From Alphaproteobacteria bacterium (GTDB lineage: Bacteria; Pseudomonadota; Alphaproteobacteria; Geminicoccales; Geminicoccaceae), in contig JALSGP010000019.1 in assembly GCA_026982705.1 (NCBI GenBank), positions 1-64,000 of the forward strand: a stretch of DNA of 64,000 bases, given 5' to 3'. A program made the position numbers and the translations under genes. Below are positions 8,340 to 16,635 of the stretch, piece after piece (position 1 is the first letter of the stretch; every line of letters begins with the position of its first letter). The notes under the pieces were generated by a model that saw nothing but the letters and a program-made list of their open reading frames with translations, did no database searches and had not been told where the DNA came from.

Positions 8340-9665
8340 GTGCCCCGTGGGCGCGGGACGGCGGTGGCCCGGGGGGGCGCGCTGCTGATGGCGTGGCTGC
8401 TGCTGGTGCCGGCCGCGACGTTGGCGGCGCCTGCCGGAGCACCGTCCCGACCGGTGCCGGCCGTGAGCGCGCCGACCGGGACGCCCGCCGTACGCCTCGC
8501 CCGTACCGTCCGGGCGCTGCTGGTGGTCCGGCGGGAACGGGCGCGGCTGGAGCGGCGCCGCACCGTCCTGGCGCGGGAGGCCGACCGGCTCGGGATCGAG
8601 GCGGCCCGGCACGCCCGGGCGCTCCAGCGACACGTCCGTGCGCGCGCCCGACTCGAGCGCCGGCTGCATCGCCTCGTCCGGCTGGAGCGGGCGGCGGCCA
8701 CGCGTCTCGCCCGCGTCGAACGGCGGGCCGCACGCATGCTGCCGGTGCTGCTGGAACGGCTGCGGCGGGCGGAGGACGGATCGGCGGTGCGGCGGCGGGC
8801 GGCGGTGCTGTGGCGGATGCTGCAGGCCGGCGTGGTGGAGGCGCGCCGCCGCCACGAGGCGGTGCGGGAGGCCCGCGGGACCGTGGCCACGGTGCTCGCG
8901 GACCTCGCGGTGTCCGAGCGCCACGCACGGGTGGCTCGGCGCGAGGTGGAGCGGGCCCGGCACCGCGTCACCGGGGCGGCGGACCGGTTCGCGGCGCTGG
9001 TGGCATCGCGGGCGGTACGGAGCCGCCATCTGTCCCGACGGGTGGCGGCACTGCGGACACTGCTGGCGCGGGCCCGCGCCCTCGCGGCCCGCGATCTGGT
9101 GGCGGCGGCATCTCGGTGGCCGCCCGCCCTGCTGCCATCGCAGGCGGCGGGGCCGCGCCGCCTGCGACCGGATCCCACCCTGGTGGCCGGGGCGGCCGGG
9201 CCACGCGCGCCGCGTCGCCTGGCGTTCCTCCGGCTGCCCCCGCCCGCCCTGCTGCGGGCGGCGGCGGGCCCCGGTCTCGCCCTGCCGCCGGTGGAGGGAC
9301 TCCTGCTCGCCCGCTTCGGCGAGGTGCGGCGCGGCGTGCGGGCACGCGGGCTCACCTTCGCGGTGACGGGGCCGCGGCCGGTGCGGGCGCCGCGGGCGGG
9401 GCGGGTGGTCTTCGCCGGTCCCTTCGGCGACTGGGGGCGCGTGTTGATTCTGGATCACGGTGACGGATATCATACGCTGATCGCCGGCGCCGGCCGGCTG
9501 GACGTCGACCGTGGGGCGCGGGTGGCCGCCGGGACGGCGGTGGGCGCCGCCTGGCCCGTGCGGGGGCGGGCGGGGCATCTCTACGTGGAGTTGCGGTTCC
9601 GGGGTCGTCCCATCGACCCGCTTGCCGGCGTCGCCGTCACCACCGTCAGGGGCCACAGCGGCTGA
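8340..9665 (+). CDS. EnvC-like periplasmic murein hydrolase activator (degenerate M23/LytM domain)
   Basis: This is a periplasmic coiled-coil protein with a C-terminal LytM fold, likely an activator of septal amidases as EnvC is. From GTG 8340 it is about 441 residues with a signal peptide (LLMAWLLLVPAATLAAPA); ATG 8388 is an alternative start. Residues about 45-260 are Arg/Ala/Leu/Glu-rich coiled coil. The LytM domain runs from PVEGLLLARFG through PVRAPRAGRVVFAGPFGDWG and LILDHGDGYHTLIAG to HLYVELRFRGRPIDP. The zinc ligands of active M23 enzymes are not conserved: the first His-Asp region reads RGVRARGLTF and the HxH motif reads YVELR. I infer it is non-catalytic. It follows gpmI by 16 bases and precedes ctpA. 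Confidence 0.88.
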   Translation: MPRGRGTAVARGGALLMAWLLLVPAATLAAPAGAPSRPVPAVSAPTGTPAVRLARTVRALLVVRRERARLERRRTVLAREADRLGIEAARHARALQRHVRARARLERRLHRLVRLERAAATRLARVERRAARMLPVLLERLRRAEDGSAVRRRAAVLWRMLQAGVVEARRRHEAVREARGTVATVLADLAVSERHARVARREVERARHRVTGAADRFAALVASRAVRSRHLSRRVAALRTLLARARALAARDLVAAASRWPPALLPSQAAGPRRLRPDPTLVAGAAGPRAPRRLAFLRLPPPALLRAAAGPGLALPPVEGLLLARFGEVRRGVRARGLTFAVTGPRPVRAPRAGRVVFAGPFGDWGRVLILDHGDGYHTLIAGAGRLDVDRGARVAAGTAVGAAWPVRGRAGHLYVELRFRGRPIDPLAGVAVTTVRGHSG

Positions 9666-9675
9666 GGGGGATTCC

Positions 9676-10956
9676 TTGAAGGCGCGCATCCGCTTCGTTC
9701 TCGCCGTGATCGCGGGGCTGGGCCTGCCGGCGGCGGCCACGGCGGCCGCCACCGGGGCCGACACCGTCCGGGCGCTGAAGCTGTTCGGCGACGTCTTCGA
9801 GAAGGTCAAACGGGACTACGTCGAGGACGTCGACGACGAGAAGCTGATCGAATACGCGATCCAGGGCATGCTGTCGTCGCTGGATCCGCATTCCGGCTAT
9901 CTCGACGCCGACCGCTACCGCGAGATGCAGATCCAGACCCGCGGCGAGTTCGGCGGCCTCGGCATCGAGGTCACCATGGAGAACGGGCTCGTCAAGGTGG
10001 TGGCCCCCATCGACGACACGCCGGCGGCCCGGGCCGGCATCCGGGCCGGCGATCTCATCAGCCACATCGACGGCGAGCCGGTGATGGGCCTCACCCTCAA
10101 CGAGGCGGTGCAGAAGATGCGCGGCCCCGTCGGGACGAAGATCAAGCTGCGCATCCTGCGCAGGGGGGTGGAGAAGCCCATCGACGTCGAGCTCACCCGC
10201 GCGGTGATCCGCATCAGTCCCGTGCGCGCGCGGCTCGAGGGTGACGTGGCCTATGTGCGCGTCACCACCTTCAACGAACGGGCCGCCGACGAACTCGAGG
10301 AAGCGGTGGCGCGGCTGCGCCGCGAGAGCGGCGACGAGCTGGTGGGGCTGGTGCTGGACCTGCGCAACAATCCGGGCGGTCTCCTGGAACAGGCCATCGC
10401 CGTGGCCGACGCCTTCCTCGAGGAGGGGGAGATCGTCTCCACCCGCGGCCGCCGTCCCGACAGCATGCAGCGGTTCAACGCCCGCCCCGGCGACATCACC
10501 GACGGCCTGCCCATGGTGGTGCTGATCAACGGCGGTTCCGCCTCCGCCTCCGAGATCGTGGCGGGGGCCCTGCAGGATCATCGCCGCGCGGTGGTGATGG
10601 GCACCCGTTCCTTCGGCAAGGGGTCGGTCCAGACCATCATCCCGATCCCCGGTCACGGTGCCCTGCGGCTCACCACCGCCCGCTACTACACGCCCTCCGG
10701 CCGTTCCATCCAGGCCCTCGGCATCGAGCCCGACATCGTGGTCCATCAGGCTGAGGTGAAGCCGCTGCTGGAGGAGGAGACGGGCCGGCGGGAAGCGGAT
10801 CTGCGCAACCGTCTCGAGAACGACTCGCCGGTGGATCCCGAGACCGGTCGCCGGGTCGAGGAGGAGGAGCCGCTCGACGTGCGCGACTACCAGCTGGCGC
10901 GGGCGGTGGATCTGCTGCGTGGTCTCGCCTTGATGGAAGCCCGCGGGGGCGGCTGA
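9676..10956 (+). CDS. ctpA: C-terminal processing protease, S41 family
   Basis: This periplasmic serine protease cuts proteins at their C-termini and is linked to envelope remodelling. It has 426 residues. In order: signal peptide (IRFVLAVIAGLGLPAAATAA), the N-terminal motif GMLSSLDPHSGYLD, a PDZ domain (GEFGGLGIEVTMENG to LRRGV), and the S41 catalytic core with LRNNPGGLL, the serine in NGGSASASEIVAGAL and the lysine in SFGKGSVQ. The start is TTG at 9676, since GAGGGGG lies at 9664-9670 and no ATG or GTG fits the signal peptide. In this conserved order it may act with the EnvC-like protein upstream. Confidence 0.95.
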   Translation: MKARIRFVLAVIAGLGLPAAATAAATGADTVRALKLFGDVFEKVKRDYVEDVDDEKLIEYAIQGMLSSLDPHSGYLDADRYREMQIQTRGEFGGLGIEVTMENGLVKVVAPIDDTPAARAGIRAGDLISHIDGEPVMGLTLNEAVQKMRGPVGTKIKLRILRRGVEKPIDVELTRAVIRISPVRARLEGDVAYVRVTTFNERAADELEEAVARLRRESGDELVGLVLDLRNNPGGLLEQAIAVADAFLEEGEIVSTRGRRPDSMQRFNARPGDITDGLPMVVLINGGSASASEIVAGALQDHRRAVVMGTRSFGKGSVQTIIPIPGHGALRLTTARYYTPSGRSIQALGIEPDIVVHQAEVKPLLEEETGRREADLRNRLENDSPVDPETGRRVEEEEPLDVRDYQLARAVDLLRGLALMEARGGG

Positions 10957-10980
10957 GCGGCGCGGGGCGGAGGACCGCCG

Positions 10981-12015
10981 GTGGCGGCGCGGGATGGTCC
11001 GGGACGCGGCCGATCGCCGCGGCTGCCCCTCCTCGTCCTCGCCGGTCTCGCCGTGGGTCTGCTGTTGGGCCTCGCCGCCGCCCGCTTCCTGCTGCCGCCG
11101 GCGCGTCTCGCCTATCGTGATCTGCCGCGGGTGGAGGCCCCACTGCCCGGGGCCGGGGTGGTGCCGCGGGCGGTGGCGGAGACGGCGGCCGCGGGCCCAC
11201 CGCCGCTGGCGGGCGAACGGCCACCCGATCCCGCGGCGCCGCCCCTCGATCCCGAGGACGCCCTGGCGGAGCCGGGACCGTGGGGACTGGTCCCGCGCAT
11301 CGGGCCCGACGGCCGTCGGCCCTTCGACGTCTACCGCCGGCGGGACGGCACGATGGCCGAGGGACCGCGTCTCGCGCTGGTGATTCGCGGCCTCGGTCTC
11401 GACCGCGACGCGACCCTCGCCGCCGCCCGCCTCCCCGCCCCGGTGGCCCTCTCCTTTTCCCCCTATGCGCCGGCGCTGGCGGCTTGGCTGCGCCACGCCC
11501 GCGGGCTCGGCCACGAGGTGCTGGTGGAGGTGCCGTTGAGGGCGGCCGATCCCGCCACCGATCCCGGCCCCCTCGCCGTCGATCCGGCGGCCGGACCGGG
11601 GGGGCTGCTGCGTCTGCTGGCCCGCGCGCCCGGCACCTTCGCCGTCGTCCTGGGATCGCCCCGGGAGGATCTCGTGCGGCTCGATCCCCTGGTGGCGGAA
11701 CTGGGCCGGCGGGGTCTGGGACTGTTGGAGCCGGATCCGGCGGCGCGCCTCGCCCCCCTCGCCGCACGCCACCGCGTGCCCTACGGGGCGGCGGCGGTGG
11801 TGCTGGATGCCGAGCCCGATCCGGCGGCGGTGGATTTCGCCCTCGGACGGCTCGAGACGGCGGCGGAACGGCGGGGGGCCGCGATCGGCGTCAGCGGACC
11901 GCTGCCGCTGGTGCTGGAACGCCTCGTCCAGTGGCTGCCGGGCCTTGCTCCCCGGGGCTTCGTTCTCGTACCACCGGGGCGGATCCTCGCCGAGGGAGCC
12001 CCGGCGTCCCCATGA
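10981..12015 (+). CDS. Divergent polysaccharide deacetylase family protein (YibQ-like)
   Basis: This 344-residue protein belongs to the divergent polysaccharide deacetylase (YibQ) group. One N-terminal membrane anchor is visible (LLVLAGLAVGLLLGLAAARFLL), then a Pro-rich linker, then the deacetylase-like barrel from about residue 130 (LALVIRGLGLDRD, ALSFSPYAPALAAWL, HEVLVEVPL, PRGFVLVPPGRIL). The usual Asp in the first strand (VIDGLG or VIDDLG in relatives) is Arg here and the metal histidines are not evident, so enzyme activity is doubtful. GTG 10981 follows the ctpA stop by 24 bases. It overlaps rppH as ATGA. Its function is unknown; the context says cell envelope. Confidence 0.85.
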   Translation: MAARDGPGRGRSPRLPLLVLAGLAVGLLLGLAAARFLLPPARLAYRDLPRVEAPLPGAGVVPRAVAETAAAGPPPLAGERPPDPAAPPLDPEDALAEPGPWGLVPRIGPDGRRPFDVYRRRDGTMAEGPRLALVIRGLGLDRDATLAAARLPAPVALSFSPYAPALAAWLRHARGLGHEVLVEVPLRAADPATDPGPLAVDPAAGPGGLLRLLARAPGTFAVVLGSPREDLVRLDPLVAELGRRGLGLLEPDPAARLAPLAARHRVPYGAAAVVLDAEPDPAAVDFALGRLETAAERRGAAIGVSGPLPLVLERLVQWLPGLAPRGFVLVPPGRILAEGAPASP

Positions 12016-12554
12016 GCTGCAAGATCTGCGAGAGGCCGCCCGAGGACTATCGTCCCTGCGTGGGCCTGATGGTGCTCGACCCCGCGGGTCGCATCCTGGT
12101 CGGCCAGCGTGCCGACGTGCCCTTTCCCGCCTGGCAGATGCCCCAGGGCGGTATCGATCCCGGCGAGACCCCGCAGGCGGCGGCCCTCCGCGAACTGGAG
12201 GAGGAGGTGGGGATCCCGCCGGAGAAGGTGGAGCTCCTGGCCGAGAGCCGGGTCTGGCGCTGCTACGATCTGCCGGCGGAACTGCGGCGGAAGGTGTGGG
12301 GCGGGCGCTACCGCGGCCAGGCCCAGCGCTGGTTCGCCTTCCGCTTCCACGGCGATGCGCGCGACATCCGCCTCGACGGTCATCCCCCCGAATTCCGCGC
12401 CGTCAAATGGGCGCGGCCGGAGGAGCTGCTGCGCACGGTGGTCTCCTTCAAGCGCGACGTCTACGCCAGCGTGCTGGAGGAGTTCCGCTGGCTGTGGGCG
12501 CCGTCCTCCACCACCGGCGCCGCGTCGCCGCCGACACGGACGGGGCGATCGTGA
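12012..12554 (+). CDS. rppH: RNA pyrophosphohydrolase, Nudix family
   Basis: This enzyme removes pyrophosphate from the 5' end of mRNAs and so triggers RNase E decay. It has 180 residues. The Nudix box is complete (GGIDPGETPQAAALRELEEE followed by VGI). Upstream VGLMVLDPAGRILVGQR and AWQMPQGG, and downstream RGQAQRWFAFRF and VKWARPEELL, are typical of RppH. A short Cys-rich N-terminus (MSCKICERPPEDYRPC) is an addition of unknown meaning. ATG 12012 overlaps the deacetylase stop. It is the last gene of the gpmI operon; the CtrA-type promoter of the next unit begins 30 bases later. Confidence 0.95.
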   Translation: MSCKICERPPEDYRPCVGLMVLDPAGRILVGQRADVPFPAWQMPQGGIDPGETPQAAALRELEEEVGIPPEKVELLAESRVWRCYDLPAELRRKVWGGRYRGQAQRWFAFRFHGDARDIRLDGHPPEFRAVKWARPEELLRTVVSFKRDVYASVLEEFRWLWAPSSTTGAASPPTRTGRS

Positions 12555-12583
12555 CGTTCCGTCGCAGCGGGCCGGGCCCACCG

Positions 12584-12615
12584 TTAACCGGTCGGTAAGG
12601 GGGCGTGCGCATGAT
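12584..12615 (+). promoter_or_regulatory. Candidate CtrA-type promoter of the first PAS gene
   Basis: TTAA at 12584-12587, a 7-base spacer and GTAA at 12595-12598 form a CtrA box with one changed base in the second half-site. Nine bases later CGCATGAT occupies the -10 position; this octamer is weak. Transcription would start near 12622, 27 bases before the ATG at 12649. The left part, TTAACCGGTCG, resembles TTAACCGATCG at the next gene's box. Confidence 0.5.
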
Positions 12616-12648
12616 CCCGCATGAAGCCATCAGCGGGGAGATGTGCCG

Positions 12649-13206
12649 ATGGGCGTCGCGGTCGCGATCGGTGCTGCGCTGGACCTGGGTGGACGCGAAC
12701 GCCGCCTCGGGCCCGACGATCTGGTGGTCAGCAAGACCGATTCGAAGGGGATCATCCGCTACGTCAATTCCACCTTCTGCCGGATCTCCGGTTTCGCCGA
12801 ACACGAGCTGCTGGGACGTCCGCACAACGTCGTCCGCCATCCCTTCATGCCGGCCGTGATCTTCCGCGGCATGTGGCGGTCTTTGAAGGCACGCGAGGAG
12901 GTGTTCGTCTATGTGGTCAACCGCTGCAAGAACGGGGACCATTACTGGGTCCTCGCCCATGTCACCCCGACCATCGCGCCCGGCGGCGAGATCGTCGGCC
13001 ATCACTCCACGCGGCGGGCACCTCCCGGTGGCGTTCCGCGCGAGGTGATCGAGCTCTATCGGGAGCTGTCGAGCCTCGAAGGAGAGGCCCCGTCGCGCCG
13101 GGCGGGCATGGAACGGGCGGCGCCGAGGCTCGAGACGGCCCTCGCCCCGTGGAACGGCGACCTGTCCGCGTGGACCATGACCCTGGCCGGCGGCACCCCG
13201 CGTTAA
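12649..13206 (+). CDS. Stand-alone PAS-domain protein, aerotaxis-receptor type
   Basis: This 185-residue soluble protein carries one PAS domain at about residues 27-120. The domain reads like the sensor of the Aer receptor: SKTDSKGIIRYVNSTFCRIS, then HNVVRHPFMPAVIFRGMW, then KNGDHYWVLAHVTP. Aer binds FAD through such a domain, but whether this one does cannot be seen. The C-terminal 60 residues are a helical tail (PREVIELYRELSSLEGE) and there is no transmembrane or signalling domain. ATG 12649 is preferred to GTG 12643 because GGGGAG at 12635-12640 is 8 bases before it. A CtrA-type promoter precedes it, and a second PAS gene and a chemotaxis signalling gene follow. Confidence 0.9.
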   Translation: MGVAVAIGAALDLGGRERRLGPDDLVVSKTDSKGIIRYVNSTFCRISGFAEHELLGRPHNVVRHPFMPAVIFRGMWRSLKAREEVFVYVVNRCKNGDHYWVLAHVTPTIAPGGEIVGHHSTRRAPPGGVPREVIELYRELSSLEGEAPSRRAGMERAAPRLETALAPWNGDLSAWTMTLAGGTPR

Positions 13207-13234
13207 CCGATCGTTGGGAGACGGCTGCTAGGGT
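13203..13234 (+). promoter_or_regulatory. Candidate CtrA-type promoter of the second PAS gene
   Basis: TTAA at 13203-13206, which includes the TAA stop of the first PAS gene, a 7-base spacer, then TTGG at 13214-13217 gives one good and one poor half-site. Nine bases on, GCTAGGGT at 13227-13234 matches the -10 octamer GCTANAWC in five of seven fixed positions. The spacing is identical to that of the perfect site at 5747. Transcription would start near 13241, about 20 bases before ATG 13262. Confidence 0.5.
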
Positions 13235-13261
13235 CGGCATGGTCGGAGCGCGGAGGTGGCG

Positions 13262-13774
13262 ATGACGACGCGCGATGATCAAGGGGAGGCCGCGGGCGGG
13301 CTTCGGCCGGGGACCGTGACGGTCCTCAAGACCGACGCGCGGGGACGGATCACCTATGTGGACGATGTCTTCCCGCGGGTGACGGGTCGCCCCGCGGCGG
13401 CGCTGCTGGGGGAAGCGCTCGCCGCCGTCTGGCACGAGCGTATCCCGCGGGTGCTCGCCGATCGCGTCCGCGAGGCCGTGCGCGCCGGCGAGGAGGTCTT
13501 CGTCCACCTCCCCCTGCGCCGGCGCGGAGGCGAGGCGTGCTGGATCTTCCTGGATCTCACGCCGACCCTGAACGAAGGCGGTGAGCTGGTCTCCTGCTTC
13601 GCGGTCCACCGTGCCGCGTCGCCGAGGGCGGTGGCGCGCCTCGCACCCCTCTACGACGAGCTGTGCGATCTTGAGCGGACCGGATCGGAGACGGAGGCCG
13701 CCCGGCGACTCGCCGCGGAAGTGGGGAGCTCGCCGGAATCGCTCAGTGCCTACATGTTCGCTCTGAGGGAGTGA
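13262..13774 (+). CDS. Second stand-alone PAS-domain protein
   Basis: This 170-residue protein is a paralogue of the preceding gene. The PAS core is at about residues 20-115 ([76 protein letters not shown]). A helical tail of about 50 residues follows and ends in [14 protein letters not shown]. The Aer-type VVRHP motif is replaced by AVWHERIP, so ligand binding may differ from the first paralogue. ATG 13262 has GGAGG 6 bases upstream. It lies 7 bases before the methyl-accepting protein gene, so the two are probably co-transcribed. Confidence 0.88.
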   Translation: MTTRDDQGEAAGGLRPGTVTVLKTDARGRITYVDDVFPRVTGRPAAALLGEALAAVWHERIPRVLADRVREAVRAGEEVFVHLPLRRRGGEACWIFLDLTPTLNEGGELVSCFAVHRAASPRAVARLAPLYDELCDLERTGSETEAARRLAAEVGSSPESLSAYMFALRE

Positions 13775-13781
13775 GCCGGTC

Positions 13782-15098
13782 ATGAGGGAAGCCTTTCGGC
13801 GCGGGACGGTGGCGCTGATGTCGCGGCTCCCGACACTCGAGGCGCTGGTGGTGGTGACGGCGGTGGTGCTGGTGGCCACCGTCGCCGGCACGGTGTGGCC
13901 GGCCGCGGTGATCTCCCGGATCGCCGTGGTCGCCGCGGGTCTCGCCTTCCTCCTCGCGATCCACCTCGCGCTCGGGGTGGGCCGGATCCTGCGGGTGGCC
14001 GCCGCCATCCGCCGCGGAGACACGGAGGCGCGGGTGGTGGCGCTCGGTCACGGCGGCCGTCTCGGCCGTCTCGCCGACGAGTTCAACGGTGCGGTGGACC
14101 AGTTCGAGCTCGTCCTCCGCGACATCTGTCTCAGCCTCGATGCGCTGGTGCGTGGCCGGTCGTGGCGGCGGGCGCTGACCGACGGCGTTCACGGCCTGCT
14201 CCGGTCGTGGGGGGAATGGGCCAACTACCTGCTCCAGCAGGCCGACGAACGGCGCCGCCGCTTCGCCCGCGTGACGGACGACTTCGAACGGGACGTGGCC
14301 CGCAGTGTCGAGACCCTGCGGCGCAAGGCCGAGGAGCTGCGCGAGATGGCGACGCGGGTCACGGCGTCGAGCCGCGAGACGGCGCAGGATGTCCAGTCGA
14401 CGGCGGCCGCGGTCGCCGAACTGGGGGCCTCCGTGGAGGAGATCGCCCGCGCATCCGCCCGGGGGGCCGAGGCGGCCACCGCCTGCATGGGCGACACCGA
14501 TCGCGCCAACGAGACGGCACGGTCCTGTCGCGAGACGGCCGGTCGCATCGCCGACATCGTCGAGACCATCCGCGGTTTCGCCGAGGAGACCAATCTGCTG
14601 GCGCTCAACGCCACCATCGAGGCGGCGCGGGCCGGCGAGGCCGGCCGCGGCTTCGCGGTGGTGGCCCGCGAGATCAAGTCGCTGGCCGAGCGCAGTCGCG
14701 AGGCCAGCGAGGAGATCGGCCGCCATCTCGACGAGGTGCGGCGGGCGGTGGAGCAGGTGGACGAGATCGTCCGTCTGCTTTCCGACCGCATGCGCGGTGT
14801 CGAGGAGAGCGCCAGCGCCACCAGTGCGGCGGTGGAGGAACAGACCGCGACGGTACGCGAACTCGGAGAGATCGCCCAGCGGGTGGCCGAGGCGGTGCAG
14901 CAGGTGGCGATCCGTCTCGGCGACGGCGGCGAGGGTGGCGAGACGGGTGTCCAGCGGCTCGTGGAAACGGTGGCGGAACAGGTGGCCGCCCTGGAACGGT
15001 CGTGTCACGGATTCCTGACGGCGGCCCGACGCGAGATCGGTCGAAGCGGAGACGACGGGACCGCCGTCGGAGAGGACGCCACGGCGACGGCGGCGTGA
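13782..15098 (+). CDS. Methyl-accepting chemotaxis protein without periplasmic sensor domain
   Basis: This 438-residue membrane signalling protein would control the CheA kinase. Two closely spaced hydrophobic segments ([21 protein letters not shown] and [20 protein letters not shown], about residues 20-65) leave almost no periplasmic loop. A HAMP-like segment ([19 protein letters not shown]) follows. The cytoplasmic coiled coil contains the conserved signalling hairpin [19 protein letters not shown] with [18 protein letters not shown]. No sensor domain is present, so the two PAS proteins encoded just upstream are the obvious candidates for input. It is the last gene before a 1.2-kb desert. 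Confidence 0.95.
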   Translation: MREAFRRGTVALMSRLPTLEALVVVTAVVLVATVAGTVWPAAVISRIAVVAAGLAFLLAIHLALGVGRILRVAAAIRRGDTEARVVALGHGGRLGRLADEFNGAVDQFELVLRDICLSLDALVRGRSWRRALTDGVHGLLRSWGEWANYLLQQADERRRRFARVTDDFERDVARSVETLRRKAEELREMATRVTASSRETAQDVQSTAAAVAELGASVEEIARASARGAEAATACMGDTDRANETARSCRETAGRIADIVETIRGFAEETNLLALNATIEAARAGEAGRGFAVVAREIKSLAERSREASEEIGRHLDEVRRAVEQVDEIVRLLSDRMRGVEESASATSAAVEEQTATVRELGEIAQRVAEAVQQVAIRLGDGGEGGETGVQRLVETVAEQVAALERSCHGFLTAARREIGRSGDDGTAVGEDATATAA

Positions 15099-16272
15099 GT
15101 GGCCGACCGGATGGATGGAAGACCGGGGGCCGGAAGGGCCGGGACGGCCTCCGGCGGCCGGACCGGGATCCTCCCCGACGGGGGGATGCGAGCCCGGGGG
15201 TCGGGAACGGACCGAAAGCGGATCGCGGGCGAAGGTGTCCGGGATCGGCCGGGACCATGCCGGCGCCGCGAGGGTCCCGCGCGGGTCGCGCCGGAAGGGT
15301 GGGGCTGCCGGGCGGGCCTTTCCGGTCCGTCCGCTCCCCCACGCCCGGATGGATGAGCGGTGCCGGCGCCCGCGTCCGGGGGTGCCGCCGCCGACGGGGC
15401 GCTGCCGGGCACGGTGGGGACCCGCTCCGGCCCATCCGGCCAGCCGTGTCGGCGCGGGATACCCGGAAAGGATGGGGGCGCCGCCGCGCCGGGTCCGGAG
15501 TCGGCGTGGCGGACGGTCGCGGCCGTGACGGGAAGTACCTTGGCACCGTTCCCGGCGCCGGCCGGGAAAGGGGCCGGGGCCCGGACCATCCGGCCCGACG
15601 GTCCCTGGGAACGGTGGCGGTGGGCGCCCCTCGTCCCGGAGCGTTTCGGCGCGATGGGGGCGGCGGGCACGGCGCGATCGGGGAGCCATGGCTCCGCGCC
15701 TCCTTCCGATGTCGGGGCCGGCCCCGGCCGCGTCCCCACCGGTCGTCCCGGCGGAGGAGTCGCCGGGGGACGGGCGTGGACGGCGCCGGACGCGCCCGGA
15801 TCACGGGCGGGACCACGCCCGCGGTCCCCACGGATCGTCCGTGGACCGCCGCCGGTTCCGGGGCGGAGACATGGTCCGGTCCACCCGGAAACCTGGCCCC
15901 CGGGTGCCGCGGGGCCGATCCGATGGGGAAGACGCCGCCCGTTCCCGGGGCCGGCGCCCGCAGCCGCCGCCCGGGTGCCGTGTGGTGGTCCGCCGGCACC
16001 GGGTCGTCCCGCGCGCCGGTGGGGGAACGCGGCAGGGTGCGGTGCGTGCCCACGGCCGGTGGTCGCTCTTCCCCGGACCGAGGCTCCGCCTAAATCAGGG
16101 ACACGGCGGTGGCTGGCGTGTGCGTCCGGCCGCGCAACGTGCACCTGGGCCAAGTCGTCCCCGAGGGAGCTGTCCCTGTCGTGGCCGTGGTCACGGCAAA
16201 CGGCGCCCACCTGCCGAGCAGGTCCCAGGGACGGGAGTTCCGGCCGACGGCACGCCGGCGCCGCCGTGCCCC
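15099..16272. other. Gene desert, TA-poor, about 1.2 kb
   Basis: I see no supportable gene here. Several long frames are open at once on both strands, including part of a 1072-codon leftward frame, but their translations are Arg/Pro/Gly-rich shadows without family motifs. By hand count there are three TA dinucleotides in 1174 bases (near 15460, 15536 and 16091). The last belongs to a promoter-like octamer, CCTAAATC. Two small hairpins lie near the right end: ACCTGC / GCAGGT at 16209-16223 and GGCACG / CGTGCC at 16249-16270, the latter just past the 3' end of the leftward cupin gene. Confidence 0.7.
16069..16096 (+). promoter_or_regulatory. Orphan promoter-like element inside the desert
   Basis: CCTAAATC at 16089-16096 matches the -10 octamer GCTANAWC in all but the first base. 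It lies 13 bases after a poor -35 (TTCCCCG at 16069-16075). No gene follows on the + strand. A transcript starting near 16103 would run through two hairpins and antisense into the cupin gene. The evidence is a single motif, so confidence is low. Confidence 0.25.
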
Positions 16273-16635
16273 TCACACCCGCCCGTAGTCGTCCTCGCGC
16301 CGTTCGATGTCGTCCTCGTCGAGGTGCGCGCCGGTCTGCACCTCGACGAACTCCAGCGGCCCGTCGCCGGGATTGGCGACACGGTGCCAGCAGCCGAGCG
16401 GGATCACCACGTGCTCGCCGGGACCGAGCTCGATGGTCTCGCCGTCGCGCTCCACCCGCGCCCGTCCCCGCACCACCAGCCAGAACTCGCGGCGATGGCG
16501 ATGGCGCTGCAGGGAGAGACGCTGGCCGGGCCGCACGCGGATGCGCTTGATGCAACTGTGTTCGGTGACGTCCAGCACCTCCCATTCGCCCCACGGCCGA
16601 ACATCGCGCTCGCCCACGGAAAATCGATTGGCCAT
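16273..16635 (-). CDS. Small cupin protein, mannose-6-phosphate isomerase type II-like domain
   Basis: This is a 120-residue single-cupin protein resembling the C-terminal isomerase domain of bifunctional mannose-1-phosphate guanylyltransferase / phosphomannose isomerase. Visible features are RPWGEWEVLD, the metal-binding motif HRHRREFWLVVRG, and the second cupin motif GPGEHVVIPLGCWHRVAN. ATG 16635 is chosen because a GTGGGGA ribosome site precedes it and the protein then begins like the family (MANRFSVGERDVRPWG). It is isolated: deserts lie on both sides and no sugar-nucleotide gene is near. It probably binds a metal and a sugar phosphate, but the substrate is not evident. Confidence 0.9.
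   Translation of the reverse strand: MANRFSVGERDVRPWGEWEVLDVTEHSCIKRIRVRPGQRLSLQRHRHRREFWLVVRGRARVERDGETIELGPGEHVVIPLGCWHRVANPGDGPLEFVEVQTGAHLDEDDIERREDDYGRV

Noticed and set aside
12649-13774. The two PAS genes as one gene split by a frameshift
   Set aside because: Each has its own ribosome site, promoter-like box and complete PAS domain. They are paralogues, not halves.
15539-15552. TTGGCACCGTTCCC as a sigma-54 promoter
   Set aside because: The -24 block fits but the -12 GC element (TTGC) is absent, and no gene follows.
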